In this document: positions 6,701 through 11,553 of the stretch, piece after piece
Numbering within the stretch: the stretch's first letter is position 1
Layout: each line of letters opens with the position of its first letter
Source of the DNA: an uncultured Eisenbergiella sp.
GTDB lineage: Bacteria; Bacillota; Clostridia; Lachnospirales; Lachnospiraceae
Direction of reading: 5' to 3'
NCBI GenBank assembly: GCA_910585455.1
Contig: CAJUEL010000079.1
Coordinates: 1-11,553 of the forward strand
Length of the DNA: 11,553 bases
Program-made: the position numbers and the translations under genes
Notes under the pieces: generated by a model
The model's database searches: none
What the model was told of the DNA's origin: nothing
Seen by the model: only the letters and a program-made list of their open reading frames with translations

Positions 6701-7345
6701 GAGCAACAGCCGATTCATGTCGCCATGATCCATGAGATCCTACGGCTTCAGAAACAGCGGGAGCCGTTGACGGATATGTGCAGAATCGCCTGCCTGCAGT
6801 ATTTTGCCAAAAACAGGGCGGCCATGGATGAAACGGCGCGGCAGGCGGTGCAGGAAACCGGCGCAGAGCTGCTTTTGCAGGATCGGCTTTTGCCGGTGTT
6901 AAAGGAGTTTCAGGGCGTCATACCCGGCGCAGAGCTTTTGCTGGATAAAACCTTCGTGGTATTTCGGGGAGAGCCCGCAAGGTGCGTCGTCCTTCATTAC
7001 AGGGTGATACAGGGGCAGGAGGAACCGGGCGATTACCAGAGCGTGGAAATGCAGCATGTCTATGAGGGGATTTTTATCAGGACCTTCATTCTTTTTCCGG
7101 GGGAGAGCCTGCAGTATTACGTGGTGGAAGCGGACAGGCCGGAAAGGATTTTAGACAGCGGTATGCGCAAGCCGGAGGAATGTATGCAGGCGGCGCAGGA
7201 AAGCCGGTATGGCGCATTGTACGGCATATGCGGTCTGCTTTTTAACAATCAACAGGAAAAGGGTGCGCTGTGGCAGGGCATCGAAGGGGTAAACCGGTAT
7301 CTGTACACGGACTTTTGTGTCGGCAGCCTGTTTCATATAGAATAG
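3725..7345 (+). CDS. Giant hypothetical protein: Ig-like domains plus helical solenoid (1206 aa; DUF5717-like)
   Basis: Function unknown. I associate this type with the Lachnospiraceae family I remember as DUF5717, unverified. No signal peptide or membrane segment is visible, so it is probably cytoplasmic. Residues ~28-115 and ~190-290 are beta-sandwich-like (alternating hydrophobic strands; SGRFFVISNCGEFELPWKV and VTLVYVHGRMEIPVV end the two domains). From ~300 to ~660 it is almost wholly amphipathic helix, resembling a TPR-like solenoid. A beta-rich patch follows at ~668-750, more helices to ~1065, and a final beta domain at ~1075-1150 (FVVFRGEPARCVVLHYRV). This layout suits a scaffold. Starts: GTG 3725 has AGGAG six bases upstream; GTG 3728 and ATG 3731 are in frame just after it, and ATG 3731 (1204 aa) is a real alternative. 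It is followed after 93 bases by the ATPase-like gene on the same strand. Confidence 0.85.
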   Translation: MVMRQLRERIMADGWRPVEGSLLFSHKQVELTVAPGEMAEGSFGITSTAGAKTEGFVRAQDERMQCPVETFLGENETIEYRFNAAGMQAGETRSGRFFVISNCGEFELPWKVTVRDVPPVSSLGEIRNLFHFTNLARANWPEAVKFFYTKECKRICGEENEELFNLYRGFSRSLGNELNVEEFLVAVNKKQPVGFSAAPTELHIPEVRGNMNAEIQITRTCWGPVRIRVEVSGDFLNVEKSWLGEDDFLGNQCRLSVFLDEDRMHAGRNFGQVTLVYVHGRMEIPVVATKSRLSGKEKAKRYRELKKENLRMVQLYQQLRMKRIGVKEWESSAKECAERMAALADKSVVPRLFLAQLLLTQEKKDEAKRILERVAGTIRETGPAVYCYYLYLTTLYNQEETYVQKVERRVEQVFAQNPGEWRIAWLLLFLSRDVNRSASKKWQFLEEQFLAGCKSPVLYLEAILLLNASPTLILKLDGNVRRLLMYGAKNRLLGADLTGHVLYLINREKYYDPVLFGILKHIWEGRKDAETLQAICTLLVKGNKTGEAYFGWYEKGVEKKLRITRLYEYYLMSMDLNQEREIPKSVLLYFAYQSNLDYACAAYLYAYVEKHREEEPDLYIAYRAQIDRFVPEQLYKGRVNRNLAYLYRTFYKQEELSGEQAKALAALFSSVEISFAGEEKRLVVVHARLKGERAYVVRDGQAHVDLYSGEDMIFAEDSEKNRRLINREVKVRPLMGRLSFLLPGKSGSDAALPDVEALQQKVAPYAKDVLSFQLTVTDAKQVAVRHENAESYLAMVQEPVLTGAYGRKVRSALVKFFFEEGYAQGLDDLLARLEPGDVDATDKDDVVRYMVLQGFYEKAYEWLWGMDFEKQDARILLRLCSRLLEQKQYAQEDRMTMLCFHAAVRGKYDGAILQQLNDRYEGSIGAMEALKNAAEGFGINTYALCERLMEQMLYTQKDVTERMDLLRQYVSEGGRIELEIAFLHRCAYSHVMEQQPIHVAMIHEILRLQKQREPLTDMCRIACLQYFAKNRAAMDETARQAVQETGAELLLQDRLLPVLKEFQGVIPGAELLLDKTFVVFRGEPARCVVLHYRVIQGQEEPGDYQSVEMQHVYEGIFIRTFILFPGESLQYYVVEADRPERILDSGMRKPEECMQAAQESRYGALYGICGLLFNNQQEKGALWQGIEGVNRYLYTDFCVGSLFHIE

Positions 7346-7373
7346 TAGTAACAGGTACGGACGGGCGGAACAA

Positions 7374-7397
7374 AGTTTGGAAATAGATTTCCAAACT
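7374..7397 (+). repeat. 24-nt perfect palindrome between the first two genes of the unit
   Basis: AGTTTGGAAAT (7374-7384), AG, ATTTCCAAACT (7387-7397): eleven paired bases around a two-base centre. As RNA it would form a hairpin with a four-base loop. It lies in the 93-base gap between the giant gene and the ATPase-like gene. No T-tract follows, so it would not be a standard terminator; mRNA processing or stability, or partial attenuation, are possible. Its sequence differs from the elements at 3679 and 10493. Confidence 0.7.
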
Positions 7398-7438
7398 ATT
7401 GATTGGTATGCGTGCTAAAGCGCGCACGGGGTATAGAG

Positions 7439-8764
7439 ATGTTTCTGGATCGGAAGGAAAATGAGCAAAAACGGAATATGCAGCGGTATGTGCAGGGAGC
7501 GGTTGCGGGATATGACCTGGGAAATGAAACCGCTCAGATCAGCTATTGCCTGTCGCCCTCCGATAAGCCGGAAACGGTCAGCCAGATCGCGGGAGATGAG
7601 GATTATCTGATTCCCGCCATGCTGGCAAAGCGCACGGACCGGGATTTGTGGCTGTATGGAAGGGAAGCGCAGGAATGCGTGCGGCGAAAGGAGGCGGAGC
7701 CGGTAACGGAGCTTTTGAAAAAAGCGGCTCTGGGCAGACCGGTGGAGGTATGCAACGAAGCCTATGACCCGGTCGCCCTGCTTTCTTTGTTTTTAAAAAA
7801 GACGCTGACGCTTTTGACGCCCATCATTTCTTTGGACCGGCTGCAGGCCTTTGTATTTTCGGTGGAGGAGGTGACAATGCCTGTGCTGGAGGCGCTCAGA
7901 CAGGCGGCGGCACGGCTGGAGCTTAAGGTGGAGCGGATCTATGTGATTGGGAGGGCGGAAAGCTTTTTCTTCTATAATATCTGTCAGCCCCGGGAGCTTT
8001 GGACGCAGGACGTGCTGGTCTGTGATTTTTCTGCCCAAAGGCTTAAGACGCTGCTTTTTACCCAAAACCGGCGCACCACCCCGATCGCCTGCTTTGTGGA
8101 GGAAAAGGAACAGGAGCAGGTGGAGCGCTTTCCCGATACGGAGGATGCAGACGAGAGCATCCGAAACGGTATGAAGCTGGACGGGCGCCTGGAGCTGGTT
8201 TTGCATCAGGAGCTTGCAGACAGGAGGGTATCCACGGTATATCTGATCGGTTCGGGCTTTGACGGGGAATGGTATCAGAAATCCAGGCTGCTGCTCTGTC
8301 AGGACCGGCGGGTGTTTCGGGGAAACAACCTCTACAGCAAGGGCGCTTGCTACGCGGGCAGGGAGCGCATCAAAAAGGGCGGGATACTGGGAGAGTATGC
8401 CTTTCTGGGAAAGGATATGCTCAAGGCGAATCTGGGCATGCATGTGGCGCGCAGGGGCGTGGACGCTTATCTGGCGCTTCTGGACGCGGGCACGAACTGG
8501 TATGAGGCGGCAAAGGAATGCGAATTTCTTCTGGAGGAAAAAAACACCTTTACGTTGCGCATTACCCCGTTGGACGGGAAGGAGGTGCGGGAGGTTTTGG
8601 TGACGCTTGGCGGGCTTGCCCAAAGACCGGCCCGCACGACGCGGATCCGCATGAGGGTGGATATGACGGATGTGAAAACGGTGCGCATCAATATGGAGGA
8701 TCTGGGATTCGGAGAGTTTTTTCCGGCAACCCATAAGTTTTGGGAAGAGACGTTCAGCCTGTGA
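7439..8764 (+). CDS. Actin/Hsp70-fold ATPase-like hypothetical protein (441 aa; DUF5716-like)
   Basis: A probable member of the actin-like ATPase (ASKHA) superfamily, of unknown function. Phosphate-1-like loop: AGYDLGNETAQIS (residues 23-35, D26). Phosphate-2-like: VLVCDFSAQRLKTLLF (192-207, D196), with the usual glycines missing. Adenosine-like: TVYLIGSGFDGEWY (266-279), followed by NNLYSKGACYAG (296-307), which mirrors the helix after that motif in Hsp70. Residues ~315-441 are beta-rich and end in LGFGEFFPATHKFWEE, occupying the place of an Hsp70 substrate-binding beta domain. The degenerate phosphate-2 loop makes hydrolysis uncertain; it may bind nucleotide without efficient turnover. I recall a similar Lachnospiraceae family as DUF5716 (unverified). 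The frame is open from TTG 7403. I prefer ATG 7439, but its ribosome site (GGGG eight bases upstream) is weak, so the start is tentative. The stop is 17 bases before the TPR gene. Confidence 0.8.
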   Translation: MFLDRKENEQKRNMQRYVQGAVAGYDLGNETAQISYCLSPSDKPETVSQIAGDEDYLIPAMLAKRTDRDLWLYGREAQECVRRKEAEPVTELLKKAALGRPVEVCNEAYDPVALLSLFLKKTLTLLTPIISLDRLQAFVFSVEEVTMPVLEALRQAAARLELKVERIYVIGRAESFFFYNICQPRELWTQDVLVCDFSAQRLKTLLFTQNRRTTPIACFVEEKEQEQVERFPDTEDADESIRNGMKLDGRLELVLHQELADRRVSTVYLIGSGFDGEWYQKSRLLLCQDRRVFRGNNLYSKGACYAGRERIKKGGILGEYAFLGKDMLKANLGMHVARRGVDAYLALLDAGTNWYEAAKECEFLLEEKNTFTLRITPLDGKEVREVLVTLGGLAQRPARTTRIRMRVDMTDVKTVRINMEDLGFGEFFPATHKFWEETFSL

Positions 8765-8781
8765 CAAAATGTGGAGGGAAT

Positions 8782-9615
8782 ATGGGAAGGGTTTATCTTT
8801 GCCTTGGGAAAAATGCGGAGGCGCCGTATTATTTTGAGCGCGCCAGAATCCATGTGTGGAATGTGGAGGAGCTGTGCTATTTCATCCGGGAAAATGTCTG
8901 GCTTTTGGAACCGTCGTTGTTTTGCAGGGAGCTGACGGACTGGGTGGACCAGCAGTGCGGTCTGCCGGAGCTTGCAGGACAGCTTGCAGGCGCCGCGCGG
9001 AAGGAAAAGGGCGTGATGGAATTTGTGCGGACGCTTTTTGGCTATACGGGCTATTGCTCCTTGGAGGAAGCAGAGCAGGTAGAGAAGGTTTTAAAGCTCA
9101 ACGAGGGCAGCAGCGCTCTGGAGAAGACGAAGGCGCGGGGAGACTTTTTTCTGGAGGGCGGACGATATGTGCTGGCACTGTATGAATATGAGGAGCTTTT
9201 GCGGAGCTTTCAGGGGACAGATCCGGCTTTCTTAGGGAAGGTTTATCATAACCGGGGGGTGGCGCAGGCACAGCTGTTCTGGTTTGAACGGGCGGCGGAT
9301 TCCTTTGAGCAGGCATGGAAGCTGACCCGTAAGGAACGCTATGCGCAGCAGTTTCTTGCGGCAAAGCGGTTTGCGCTGGGGGAACAGGAATATGTTTCCT
9401 TTCTGGCGCAGCGCCCGGAGCTGTATGAGGCGTCCCTTTTGCTGGAGGAGCGGGTGCAGCGGTGCGAGGGAGAGTGGAAGCAGTCTTTGGAGGCAGAGTT
9501 CGTCCTGCATGCCACGGAGGCGATGCAGGACGGGGCGGCGCATATCTGCCGGCAGATGCTGACGGAACGAATCGAAGTGTTCAAGGAGCAGTATAAAGGC
9601 TTTGTGGCGGATTAA
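8782..9615 (+). CDS. TPR-repeat hypothetical protein (277 aa)
   Basis: A soluble, mostly helical protein, third gene of the unit. The N-terminus (MGRVYLCLGKNAEAPYYFER, then VEELCYFIRENVWLLE and WVDQQCGLPELAGQL) is of a type I recognise from Lachnospiraceae proteins of unknown function. TPR-like helical pairs are visible around residues 119-141 (ARGDFFLEGGRYVLALYEYEELL) and 155-182 (YHNRGVAQAQLFWFERAADSFEQAW). The C-terminal third is charged helix and may form a coiled coil. There is no signal peptide or membrane segment. The frame is open from 8740, but ATG 8782 with GGAGGG four bases upstream is clearly the start. The 17-base gap after the ATPase-like gene argues for co-transcription. A partner or adaptor role for the other two proteins is inferred from operon position and the TPR fold. 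It converges on the phosphatase gene with a 40-base gap and no strong terminator. Confidence 0.85.
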   Translation: MGRVYLCLGKNAEAPYYFERARIHVWNVEELCYFIRENVWLLEPSLFCRELTDWVDQQCGLPELAGQLAGAARKEKGVMEFVRTLFGYTGYCSLEEAEQVEKVLKLNEGSSALEKTKARGDFFLEGGRYVLALYEYEELLRSFQGTDPAFLGKVYHNRGVAQAQLFWFERAADSFEQAWKLTRKERYAQQFLAAKRFALGEQEYVSFLAQRPELYEASLLLEERVQRCEGEWKQSLEAEFVLHATEAMQDGAAHICRQMLTERIEVFKEQYKGFVAD

Positions 9616-9655
9616 AGGGAACAGCTTATTCCGCTGGAGCGCGTAAATGATGCCA

Positions 9656-10474
9656 TTACAGGGAATGGAACCTGGGAATCCGCTTTTCGAAGGTGCAATA
9701 ATGGGTGAAGCCACAGGCGGATAAGGCATCTGTAGCGCGGTCAAAATCAGCGGCAATATCCGCGGGCGTATGGGCGTCGGAGCCTACAGTGATAATGCTG
9801 CCGCCCCTTTTGCGGTAGCGGCGCAGAAATTCCGTGCAGGGATGAACTTCCTTCAATCCCTTGCGCAGCCCGCCGGTATTGCATTCGATGCCCTTTCCCT
9901 TTTCCAGCAGCAGATCGATCATCCTGTCAAAAAGATCCTGATATTTTTCGTAGGAATAGTCCGCATCCCTGCTTTTGCCATAGCGGATCACATAATCGAT
10001 GTGTCCGTATACGTCAAAATCAGAAAAGGTCTCCATGCAGAGGAGGATTTCCTCAAAATAGGCGCGATAGCCCTCCTCATCGCTGCGCCCCTCAAAATAG
10101 GAGGGAAGATAGGGATCCATGTGATTGACGATGTGGGTGGAGGCGATGATGAAGTCAAAATCAAAGGCTTTGGCGATGCGCGCGTTTTGGGCCGCCAGAT
10201 GGGGCTGCATGCCCAGCTCGATGCCGAAGCGGATTTTGATCCTGTCCGCGTAGGTTTCCCGGTACCGTAAAAGGTCGAACAGACAGGCATCCAGATTCAC
10301 TTCAAAAAATCCGGGGGGCGTGTCTAAAGTGACAGGATAGTCAAGGTCCATGTGCTCGGTGAAGCACATTTCCGTAAGGCCTGCATCGATCGCCCGCAGG
10401 ATCATCGCCTCCATGGGCGCGGTGGAATCTCCGGAAAAAGCGGAGTGCAGATGGTAATCGGCTGTGACTGGCAT
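9656..10474 (-). CDS. PHP-domain phosphatase, histidinol-phosphatase (HisJ) type (272 aa)
   Basis: A metal-dependent PHP-family phosphoesterase of the class that hydrolyses L-histidinol phosphate in histidine synthesis. The expected ligands are present: DYHLHS (H8, H10), FTEHMD (E40, H41), GIELG (E86), ASTHIV (H114), GHIDYV (H158) and GSDAH (D233, H235). The length and the GFTHYCTFEKRIP ending fit the HisJ/HisK group. Clostridial genomes often carry several PHP paralogues, and no other his gene is visible here, so the physiological substrate could be a different phosphate ester. The ATG at 10474 has GGAGG seven bases upstream, which settles the start. It is a lone minus-strand gene between the convergent TPR gene and the divergent GAPDH gene. 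Its long leader is probably structured and includes the hairpin at 10493-10522. Confidence 0.88.
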   Translation of the reverse strand: MPVTADYHLHSAFSGDSTAPMEAMILRAIDAGLTEMCFTEHMDLDYPVTLDTPPGFFEVNLDACLFDLLRYRETYADRIKIRFGIELGMQPHLAAQNARIAKAFDFDFIIASTHIVNHMDPYLPSYFEGRSDEEGYRAYFEEILLCMETFSDFDVYGHIDYVIRYGKSRDADYSYEKYQDLFDRMIDLLLEKGKGIECNTGGLRKGLKEVHPCTEFLRRYRKRGGSIITVGSDAHTPADIAADFDRATDALSACGFTHYCTFEKRIPRFHSL

Positions 10475-10492
10475 GGCGGTTCCTCCTCATCA

Positions 10493-10522
10493 GTTGCGAT
10501 GCAGACACGTCTGAATCGCAAC
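10493..10522 (-). repeat. 30-nt hairpin next to the RBS (element 2)
   Basis: Read on the minus strand: GTTGCGATTCAGAC, GT, GTCTGCATCGCAAC. Fourteen-base arms pair with a single T·C mismatch. It is followed by TGAT and then GAGGAGG, the ribosome site of the PHP gene. Length, two-base centre, the TCAGAC/GTCTG core and the four-base gap to GAGGAG all match element 1 at 3679-3708, while the outer stem differs with pairing preserved. Confidence 0.82.
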
Positions 10523-10545
10523 CCTCGTCATACAGATTTTGGTAT

Positions 10546-10583
10546 GCCTCCGGTGCGGCAACTGTCCGTGTTTGCACGGAGGC
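10546..10583 (-). other. Two mutually exclusive stems in the PHP leader
   Basis: CGGAGGC (10577-10583) can pair with GCCTCCG (10546-10552), a perfect seven-base long-range stem. Alternatively its 5' part joins the local hairpin TCCGTG (10565-10570), TTTG, CACGGA (10575-10580). The two pairings share bases 10577-10580. This lies within the inferred PHP gene leader. It matches no riboswitch or T-box that I recognise, and the T-box GGGTGGNACCGCG core is absent. A switching role is speculative. Confidence 0.35.
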
Positions 10584-10644
10584 GCTTTGTGCAGAATCGC
10601 TCCGGTCCCGGGAGCTTATGGGGAGCCGGAGGGCATCTGGTATC

Positions 10645-10653
10645 AGTATAGCA
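10645..10653 (-). promoter_or_regulatory. Extended -10 promoter for the PHP gene
   Basis: On the minus strand TGCTATACT (10653-10645) is an extended -10 element (TGN plus TATACT). No good -35 box is found at 16-18 bases, though an AT-rich stretch (TTTTACACTT) lies upstream. If used, it gives a leader of roughly 160 bases that includes the stems described at 10493-10583. Confidence 0.5.
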
Positions 10654-10723
10654 GAAAAATCAGGCAGAAGTGTAAAATTTTCATAAAAACGGTGTTCTTT
10701 TCCAATTATTTTCTATTTTCATC

Positions 10724-10752
10724 TTGATATTTCAGGACAAATTAGGTAGAAT
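10724..10752 (+). promoter_or_regulatory. gap: Sigma-A promoter of the GAPDH gene
   Basis: TTGATA (10724-10729), 17 bases, TAGAAT (10747-10752), with A/T-rich DNA upstream (10674-10722), as expected for a highly expressed glycolytic gene. The -10 sits between the arms of an inverted repeat, GGACAAA (10735-10741) and TTTGTCC (10770-10776), which could be an operator. The leader is about 80 bases and has a small hairpin (TCCGG, seven bases, CCGGA; 10774-10790). Confidence 0.75.
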
Positions 10753-10840
10753 AAACATGTTGATAAAATTTTGTCCGGGCTGTTTCCGGATGGGATGGCT
10801 TTGGCAAAATAAGATAAAACATTTTTAGGAGGAAACTAAA

Positions 10841-11553
10841 ATGGCAGTAAAAGTAGCAATTAATGGTTTTGGCCGTATTGGTCGTCTGGCTTTCAGACAG
10901 ATGTTCGGCGCAGAAGGATTTGAAATCGTTGCGATCAACGACCTGACATCTCCCAAGATGCTGGCACACCTGCTGAAATACGACTCCACACAGGGCAGAT
11001 ATGCACTGGCTGACACCGTTACGGCTGGCGAGGATTCCATTACCGTTGATGGAAAAGAAATCAAGATCTATGCGGAAGCAAAGGCTGCTGATCTTCCCTG
11101 GGGCGAAATCGGCGTAGACGTTGTGCTGGAGTGCACAGGCTTCTATACCTCCAAGGCGAAGGCACAGGCTCATATCGATGCTGGCGCAAAGCACGTGATC
11201 ATTTCCGCTCCTGCTGGAAACGATCTTCCTACCATCGTTTACAATGTAAACCATGAGTCTTTGACAACGGAAGACACCATCATTTCCGCGGCTTCCTGCA
11301 CCACCAACTGCCTGGCTCCTATGGCGAAGGCTTTAAATGACGCGTTCCCGATTCAGTCCGGCATTATGTGCACGATCCACGCTTACACCGGCGACCAGAT
11401 GACTCTGGACGGACCGCAGAGAAAGGGTGACTTAAGAAGATCCCGCGCTGCAGCTGTGAACATCGTTCCCAACAGCACCGGCGCTGCAAAGGCAATCGGC
11501 CTTGTTATCCCTGAACTGAACGGCAAGCTGATCGGTTCCGCACAGCGTGTTCC
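10841..11553 (+). CDS. gap: Glyceraldehyde-3-phosphate dehydrogenase, 5' part (237 codons seen)
   Basis: Glycolytic GAPDH: oxidises and phosphorylates glyceraldehyde 3-phosphate to 1,3-bisphosphoglycerate with NAD+, in the cytoplasm. The N-terminus is the Rossmann motif AINGFGRIGR (residues 6-15), and D34 in INDL indicates NAD preference. The catalytic cysteine is C153 in SCTTNC and the base is H180 in THAYTGDQ-like context (TIHAYTGDQ). The segments RAAAVNIVPNSTGAAKAIG and GKLIGSAQRVP are family hallmarks. The gene runs off the right edge, so about 100 residues are missing. AGGAGG lies eight bases before the ATG. Codon choice (frequent GCT, GTT, TCC, ATC) differs from the GC-rich hypothetical genes to the left, consistent with high expression. 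It is transcribed away from the PHP gene. Confidence 0.97.
   Translation, partial: MAVKVAINGFGRIGRLAFRQMFGAEGFEIVAINDLTSPKMLAHLLKYDSTQGRYALADTVTAGEDSITVDGKEIKIYAEAKAADLPWGEIGVDVVLECTGFYTSKAKAQAHIDAGAKHVIISAPAGNDLPTIVYNVNHESLTTEDTIISAASCTTNCLAPMAKALNDAFPIQSGIMCTIHAYTGDQMTLDGPQRKGDLRRSRAAAVNIVPNSTGAAKAIGLVIPELNGKLIGSAQRV

Larger units (their letters stand above)
10475..10840. other. Divergent, structured intergenic region (no gene)
   Basis: These 366 bases separate the PHP gene (leftward) from the GAPDH gene (rightward). No convincing reading frame is present. From left to right they hold the PHP ribosome site, the 30-nt hairpin (10493-10522), GC-rich potential stems (10546-10583 and around 10601-10633), a minus-strand extended -10 (10645-10653), an AT-rich stretch, and the GAPDH promoter (10724-10752) with its leader. 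Confidence 0.7.

Noticed and set aside
7793..8767. 324-aa minus-strand frame
   Set aside because: It mirrors the ATPase-like gene, whose plus-strand product has coherent superfamily motifs. The minus product is biased in H, R, Q and P.
9616..9655. Bidirectional terminator in the convergent gap
   Set aside because: Only a four-base CAGC/GCTG stem with a poor T-rich tail is present, too weak to call.
9770..10270. 166-aa plus-strand frame
   Set aside because: It is antisense to the PHP phosphatase gene, which carries all the expected metal ligands.
10742..11254. 170-aa minus-strand frame over the right edge
   Set aside because: It is antisense to an unmistakable GAPDH coding sequence.
1..11553. 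CRISPR array, tRNA or rRNA genes, prophage or toxin-antitoxin modules
   Set aside because: I saw no regularly spaced direct repeats, no cloverleaf or rRNA sequence and no phage or toxin-like genes. The only mobile-element trace is the intron end at the left edge.

Overview
The window reads as chromosomal DNA from a GC-moderate, spore-forming Gram-positive anaerobe, most likely a member of the Lachnospiraceae (Clostridia). Reasons: strong AGGAGG-type ribosome binding sites, a compact YtrA-type GntR/ABC cassette, a SpoIID-like protein, a clostridial-type GAPDH, and a three-gene set of large hypothetical proteins that I associate from memory with Lachnospiraceae. No 16S or other marker is present, so this assignment is inference.

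Layout from left to right: (1) 1-53 is the 3' end of a group II intron on the + strand: the last part of domain V, a domain VI stem with a bulged branch-point A, and a terminal AT. (2) 54-112 is a short spacer rich in perfect palindromes. (3) 113-1378 (-) encodes a three-domain SpoIID/peptidoglycan-binding protein with no signal peptide. (4) 1543-3447 (-) is a tightly overlapping operon of a YtrA-family GntR repressor, an ABC ATPase and an ABC permease. It has a clear sigma-A promoter and a dyad operator over the -10 region. (5) 3725-9615 (+) is a three-gene unit: a ~1200-residue beta-sandwich/helical-solenoid protein, an actin/Hsp70-fold ATPase-like protein, and a TPR protein. (6) 9656-10474 (-) is a PHP-family phosphatase of the histidinol-phosphatase type, convergent with the unit before it. 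(7) 10475-10840 is a structured intergenic region carrying divergent promoters. (8) 10841 to the right edge (+) is the 5' part of a glycolytic GAPDH gene with a strong promoter and RBS.

Two observations stand out. The three-gene unit at 3.7-9.6 kb looks like an undescribed cytoplasmic machine: a degenerate Hsp70-like ATPase with a beta-rich C-terminal domain, flanked by a giant scaffold and a TPR adaptor. Separately, two 30-nt hairpins sit exactly four bases upstream of a GAGGAG Shine-Dalgarno, one ahead of the giant gene and one ahead of the PHP gene. They share the core TCAGAC-NN-GTCTG and the same layout, but their outer stems differ by compensatory changes. This suggests a family of 5'-UTR regulatory elements. 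Neither claim could be tested here by database search.
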